Positions 60,833-64,000 of a stretch of 64,000 nt of DNA are shown piece after piece. A program made the position numbers and the translations under genes. The stretch spans positions 496,001 to 560,000 of the forward strand of contig NC_018227.2 of assembly GCF_000304355.2 (NCBI RefSeq), in the 5' to 3' direction. The notes under the pieces are model-generated. The model was not told where the DNA came from and made no database searches. It was given only the letters and a program-made list of their open reading frames with translations. Each line of letters opens with the position of its first letter. The stretch's first letter is position 1. The DNA is from Methanoculleus bourgensis MS2 (lineage in GTDB: Archaea > Halobacteriota > Methanomicrobia > Methanomicrobiales > Methanoculleaceae).

Positions 60833-62100
60833 GCTACTTCAGGGTAGAGGGGGTACTTGCTTGCGAGAGCAATAACCTCTTCTCTCACTTCGGTGATCGC
60901 CTTCTTTGAGGTCGGATCTTTGGCGACATCCTTTACGACCCGGGCGATCCAGTGACCGATCTGTTTCATCTCTTCCTCTTTCATGCCGCGGGAGGTGACC
61001 GCCGGCGTGCCGATGCGAAGTCCGCTCGTCACGAAGGGGCTGAGCTGTTCGCGGGGGATGGTGTTCTTGTTCACGGTGATACCTGCCTCGCCGAGTGCGG
61101 TCTCGGCCGCAAGCCCGGTGAGGTGCTGGCCGTCCGTGGAGACCCCGGTCAGGTCGAGCAGGATGAGGTGGTTGTCGGTGCCGCCGGCGACGAGGTCGAG
61201 CCCCTCCTCTGCGAGGACTTCTGCCATGGTGCGCGCGTTTTTGACGACCTGTCCGCAGTAATCTTTGTATGCAGGGGTCAGCGCTTCCTTGAAGCAGACC
61301 GCCTTTGCGGCAATGGTGTGCATCAGCGGGCCGCCCTGCATGCCCGGGAAGATGGACTTGTCGATGGCCGGGGCGTCCTCCTTGCTGCACATGATGGCGC
61401 CGCCGCGAGGGCCGCGAAGGGTCTTGTGGGTCGTCGTCGTCACGATATCGACGACACCGACCGGGCTGTTATGGTATCCGGTCGCGCAGAGTCCGGCGAT
61501 ATGGGCGATGTCGGCCATGCACCGCGCGCCGACGGTCTCGGCGATCTCCTGGAACGCCTTAAAGTCGATCTCGCGCGGGTAGGCGCTTGCACCGCAGACG
61601 ATGATCTGGGGTTTTGCGATCCGGGCTATATCCTCGATAGCCGCGTAGTCGAGTGTCTCTGTCTCGGAATCGACGCCGTAGTGGAAGATAGAATACCAGC
61701 GCCCGGTGATGTTGACCGGCGAGCCGTGAGAGAGGTGGCCTCCCTGTGTGAGGCTCTGGCTCATGATCCTGTCCTTGTAGTTGAGATACGCAAAATATAC
61801 CGCCTGGTTTGCCTGGCTTCCCGAGTGCGGCTGGACATTTGCGTGTTCCGCTCCAAAGAGTTTGCATAACCGGTCGCGTGCCAGGTTCTCCACGACATCG
61901 TGGAACTCGCAACCCCCGTAGTAACGCTTGCCGGGATACCCCTCGGCATACTTATTGGTCATTATAGAACCCATCGCCTCGAGAACAGCCTTGCTGACGA
62001 CGTTCTCGGAGGCAATCAATTCTAATCCATTGACCTGACGCAGGCGCTCTTCCTCGATGAGGCCTGCGATTTCAGGATCGAAGTTTGCCAGACTAGACAT
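60829..62100 (-). CDS. glyA: Serine hydroxymethyltransferase
   Basis: 423 residues. GlyA converts serine and a tetrahydropterin to glycine and the methylene derivative, linking serine made by SerA to C1 supply. The PLP-lysine is in [15 protein letters not shown] (about residue 227). [35 protein letters not shown] and [15 protein letters not shown] match the family. Whether it uses tetrahydrofolate or methanopterin cannot be read directly, but folD follows by ATGA overlap. First gene of the four-gene run. Confidence 0.96.
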   Translation of the reverse strand: MSSLANFDPEIAGLIEEERLRQVNGLELIASENVVSKAVLEAMGSIMTNKYAEGYPGKRYYGGCEFHDVVENLARDRLCKLFGAEHANVQPHSGSQANQAVYFAYLNYKDRIMSQSLTQGGHLSHGSPVNITGRWYSIFHYGVDSETETLDYAAIEDIARIAKPQIIVCGASAYPREIDFKAFQEIAETVGARCMADIAHIAGLCATGYHNSPVGVVDIVTTTTHKTLRGPRGGAIMCSKEDAPAIDKSIFPGMQGGPLMHTIAAKAVCFKEALTPAYKDYCGQVVKNARTMAEVLAEEGLDLVAGGTDNHLILLDLTGVSTDGQHLTGLAAETALGEAGITVNKNTIPREQLSPFVTSGLRIGTPAVTSRGMKEEEMKQIGHWIARVVKDVAKDPTSKKAITEVREEVIALASKYPLYPEVA

Positions 62101-62194
62101 GCAGGAAAAGGTTGCTCCGGTGAGGTAATATTCTTTCTTTTGCAGGATTTGTGGTAGTGCATCGAGTCACCGTATTCTGGATGGCTCTGGCATG

Positions 62195-62600
62195 AGGCGG
62201 ACCGCCGGTCGCGTGTGGGGAGATGGGGGTATGGCCTCAGTACTTCGCTAAAACGGTTGAGGTAATCTCCAAGAGGTTAAACCATCGACCTCCCTTCGCG
62301 TTGTTCGCGGCTTCGCGTGAGTTAATGGCCGAAGATAGCAATATGGCCTCTCGCGCTCTCACGCGTTGCCCGCGAAGTCCGGTGCCCTGGTGCTGCCGAT
62401 CCCGTTTTAGGTCGCTATGCGAGGCTGCATTGGTCGATTTCAGATGCCGAAATGAGCGAAGTACTGGGCTTCACGTGAGATTCTGTCTTCACACCTGCGA
62501 TGAGGTCGCTCGCGAAGAGAACAGCGGGAAACAGAAATACTTCGCGAAGTCTGTGCGGTTGTTGGCGATCCACGTCACGCACCAGAGCAGGCTATACCCT
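62195..62600. repeat. Degenerate GCGAAG-family repeats
   Basis: Fragments of the family: ACCGCCGGTCGCGTG near 62200, CCTTCGCGTTGTTCGCGGCTTCGCGTGAG at 62295-62322 in overlapping pieces, and CTCTCGCGCTCTCACGCGTTGCCCGCGAAG at about 62344-62375. No complete end pairs remain. The 62101-62736 gap holds no convincing gene; TATA-like AT-rich sequence at 62690-62720 serves the gene at 62737. Confidence 0.55.
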
Positions 62601-62736
62601 TCAGATGAGGGTGGCTTCGAAGCGCTGGCTGCCTGTCCCTGGACCTGATGCCGGATAAAATGTAATAATTCTTCATTCGGTGAATCTATAGTAATATTAT
62701 TACGTAATTATATCAAGGATTTATTTGAGGGAGATT

Positions 62737-63348
62737 ATGGCGAAGAAGGATGCGAGGATACGATTTCTCGAGCGAGAACTCGCGGAGCGCGAGAAGGAGA
62801 TGGAGACCATGATTGAAACTGAGCGGCCGATGGAATCGGAGGCGGAGGATGAGCGCGTGCGCGATCTGGAGCGGAAGGTGCGGGAACTTGAGGCTCTGGT
62901 GAAAGGCCTGACTGCAGAGGTTCTGGATCTCAAATCGGTGACCATGAATCTCTGTCGGGACGTTGAGGAGCGAAAGAAAAAGCCGGTGGCGACTGAAGAG
63001 AGGACGGCGGGGGCCACAGTCAGGGCTGAACCCCGGATCGGCTCCGAACCGCGCGCGCGTGTTGAGCCCCGGACCTCCACGCGTCCGGTGGAGAAGCGGC
63101 CTGCCGAGCCCGCTGTCGAAGAAGGGGAGCTGGACCTCATCATGCAGAACGACGGGACGCTGAAGCCGGAGCCGAGAAGATCCTCGGAGTATATTGTTGC
63201 CAGCACCAAATTTGGGAACGCACCGGTGAAGGGCAAGGGCAGGGGCGGCAGGTCGTCTGAACGGACCCTGTTCGTGGAGCAGAAGAAACGTAAGGTCAGC
63301 GATGTCATCCAGGCTGAAGAGGGTGACACGCTCGACCTTGACCGGTAG
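62737..63348 (+). CDS. Coiled-coil protein upstream of smc
   Basis: 203 residues. The first 90 residues are a charged coiled coil (RIRFLERELAEREKEMETMI; RVRDLERKVRELEALVKGL). A basic/proline-rich middle (about 95-130) follows, then a C-terminal part with ELDLIMQNDGTLKPEPRRSSEYIVASTKFG and a basic GKGRGGRSSERTLFVEQKKRK. I do not recognise a named family. GAGGGAG lies 4 nt before ATG 62737. It ends 17 bp before smc and is probably cotranscribed, suggesting a link to chromosome organisation. Confidence 0.75.
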   Translation: MAKKDARIRFLERELAEREKEMETMIETERPMESEAEDERVRDLERKVRELEALVKGLTAEVLDLKSVTMNLCRDVEERKKKPVATEERTAGATVRAEPRIGSEPRARVEPRTSTRPVEKRPAEPAVEEGELDLIMQNDGTLKPEPRRSSEYIVASTKFGNAPVKGKGRGGRSSERTLFVEQKKRKVSDVIQAEEGDTLDLDR

Positions 63349-63365
63349 CCGGGGGAGCCTGATCC

Positions 63366-64000
63366 TTGTATATCACGCACCTTGAGATCGACAACTTCAA
63401 GTCGTTCGCCAGAAAGACGAAAATTCCTTTTTTTGAAGGATTTACTGTCATCTCAGGCCCGAATGGTTCAGGGAAGAGCAACATCATCGATAGTATCCTC
63501 TTCGTTCTGGCCCTCTCGGGTGCGCGGGGGTTGCGGGCCGAGAAGCTGACCGACCTGATCAACGTCAACACCGGGAAGAACACCGCCGAGGTGGGGGTTA
63601 CGTTCTCGGACGGCACGACGATCCGCCGCCGGATAAAGCGGACGCCGGCCGGGTACTACAGCTACAACTACCTAAACGGCCGCCTTTGCAAACAGGGCGA
63701 CGTCATCGAGTTCCTTGCGAAGTTAGGGGTCAAGCCTGAGGGTTACAACGTCGTGATGCAGGGTGATATCACCCGGATCATGGAGATGAGCGACGGCGAG
63801 CGGCGCAAGATCATCGATGAGATTGCGGGTGTCGCCGAGTTTGACAGTAAGCGTGAACAGGCTCTCTCGGAACTTGAGGTGGTGCGGGAGCGGATCGAGC
63901 GTGAGGAGATCCTCCTTGGTGAGCTCGCCGCGCGGCTGGATGCGCTCCAGCATGAGCGGGAGCAGGCGATTGAGTACCGGCGGTGGCAGGAGCAGCTGGA
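63366..64000 (+). CDS. smc: Chromosome segregation protein SMC, N-terminal part
   Basis: Cut by the window end; 211 codons are visible. TTG 63366 is the start, with GGGGGAG 8 nt upstream. LYITHLEIDNFKSFARKTKIPF is the SMC N-terminus, Walker A is GPNGSGKSN near residues 31-39, and SDGERRKIIDEIAGVAEFDSKREQA marks the head-to-coil transition. The start of the coiled coil is visible at the end. SMC condenses and segregates chromosomes with ScpA/ScpB kleisin partners, which would lie beyond the window. Confidence 0.95.
   Translation, partial: MYITHLEIDNFKSFARKTKIPFFEGFTVISGPNGSGKSNIIDSILFVLALSGARGLRAEKLTDLINVNTGKNTAEVGVTFSDGTTIRRRIKRTPAGYYSYNYLNGRLCKQGDVIEFLAKLGVKPEGYNVVMQGDITRIMEMSDGERRKIIDEIAGVAEFDSKREQALSELEVVRERIEREEILLGELAARLDALQHEREQAIEYRRWQEQL

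Overview
The window looks like a chromosomal segment of a high-GC methanogenic archaeon of the order Methanomicrobiales, most probably Methanoculleus or a close relative. This is inferred from gene content: coenzyme F420 genes cofG, cofC and cofE, methanofuran gene mfnA, archaeal-type ligase, NreA, Dph2, Hpt and SMC. Archaeal promoters (TATA boxes about 25-30 bp before starts, several leaderless) and Shine-Dalgarno sites matching GGAGGTGAT point the same way. No genome comparison was possible, so genus is an inference.

Layout. 1-5.9 kb: start of a copper P-type ATPase, two paralogous HEAT-repeat proteins separated by a small zinc-ribbon gene and a cluster of MITE-like repeats, then hisD. 5.9-22.4 kb: a molybdenum/tungsten island with an orphan tungstate-binding protein, two complete TupABC importers, one WtpABC importer, a MOT1-type molybdate transporter, and a homologue of the Azotobacter Mo/W-storage protein. 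Interleaved are a SemiSWEET, two MscS channels, a repeat array, a small winged-helix protein and a GIDDTD-domain protein. 22.4-29.3 kb: ABC-class ATPase, metallo-beta-lactamase-fold hydrolase, PAS protein, TPR-like protein and ATP-dependent DNA ligase. 29.3-38.5 kb: a solitary TnpB element abutting the ligase stop, NreA, DUF2117 and AIM24 proteins, a degenerate HNH protein, YgiQ-type radical SAM, PPC-domain protein and an acyltransferase.

38.8-43.0 kb: a probable three-gene secreted/surface cluster behind a long structured leader. 43.5-53.7 kb: tRNA-Val(GAC), serA, a tightly overlapped run ppsA-mfnA-hpt-dph2-methyltransferase-MFS, and an ABC1-family kinase. 54.5-62.1 kb: two leftward metabolic runs, cofG-purC-purS-purQ-FTR and glyA-folD-folP-cofE, with cofC facing cofE and overlapping it. 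62.7-64 kb: a coiled-coil gene followed by the start of smc.

Together the genes describe a methanogen investing heavily in W/Mo uptake and storage (as expected if formylmethanofuran and formate dehydrogenases need these metals), in F420, methanofuran and folate-type C1 cofactors, and in purine synthesis. A GCGAAG-cored, MITE-like repeat family occupies many of the longer intergenic gaps. The most unusual items are the Mo/W island with its storage protein, the inserted peptide repeats in one HEAT paralogue, the secreted three-gene cluster, and the repeat family itself.
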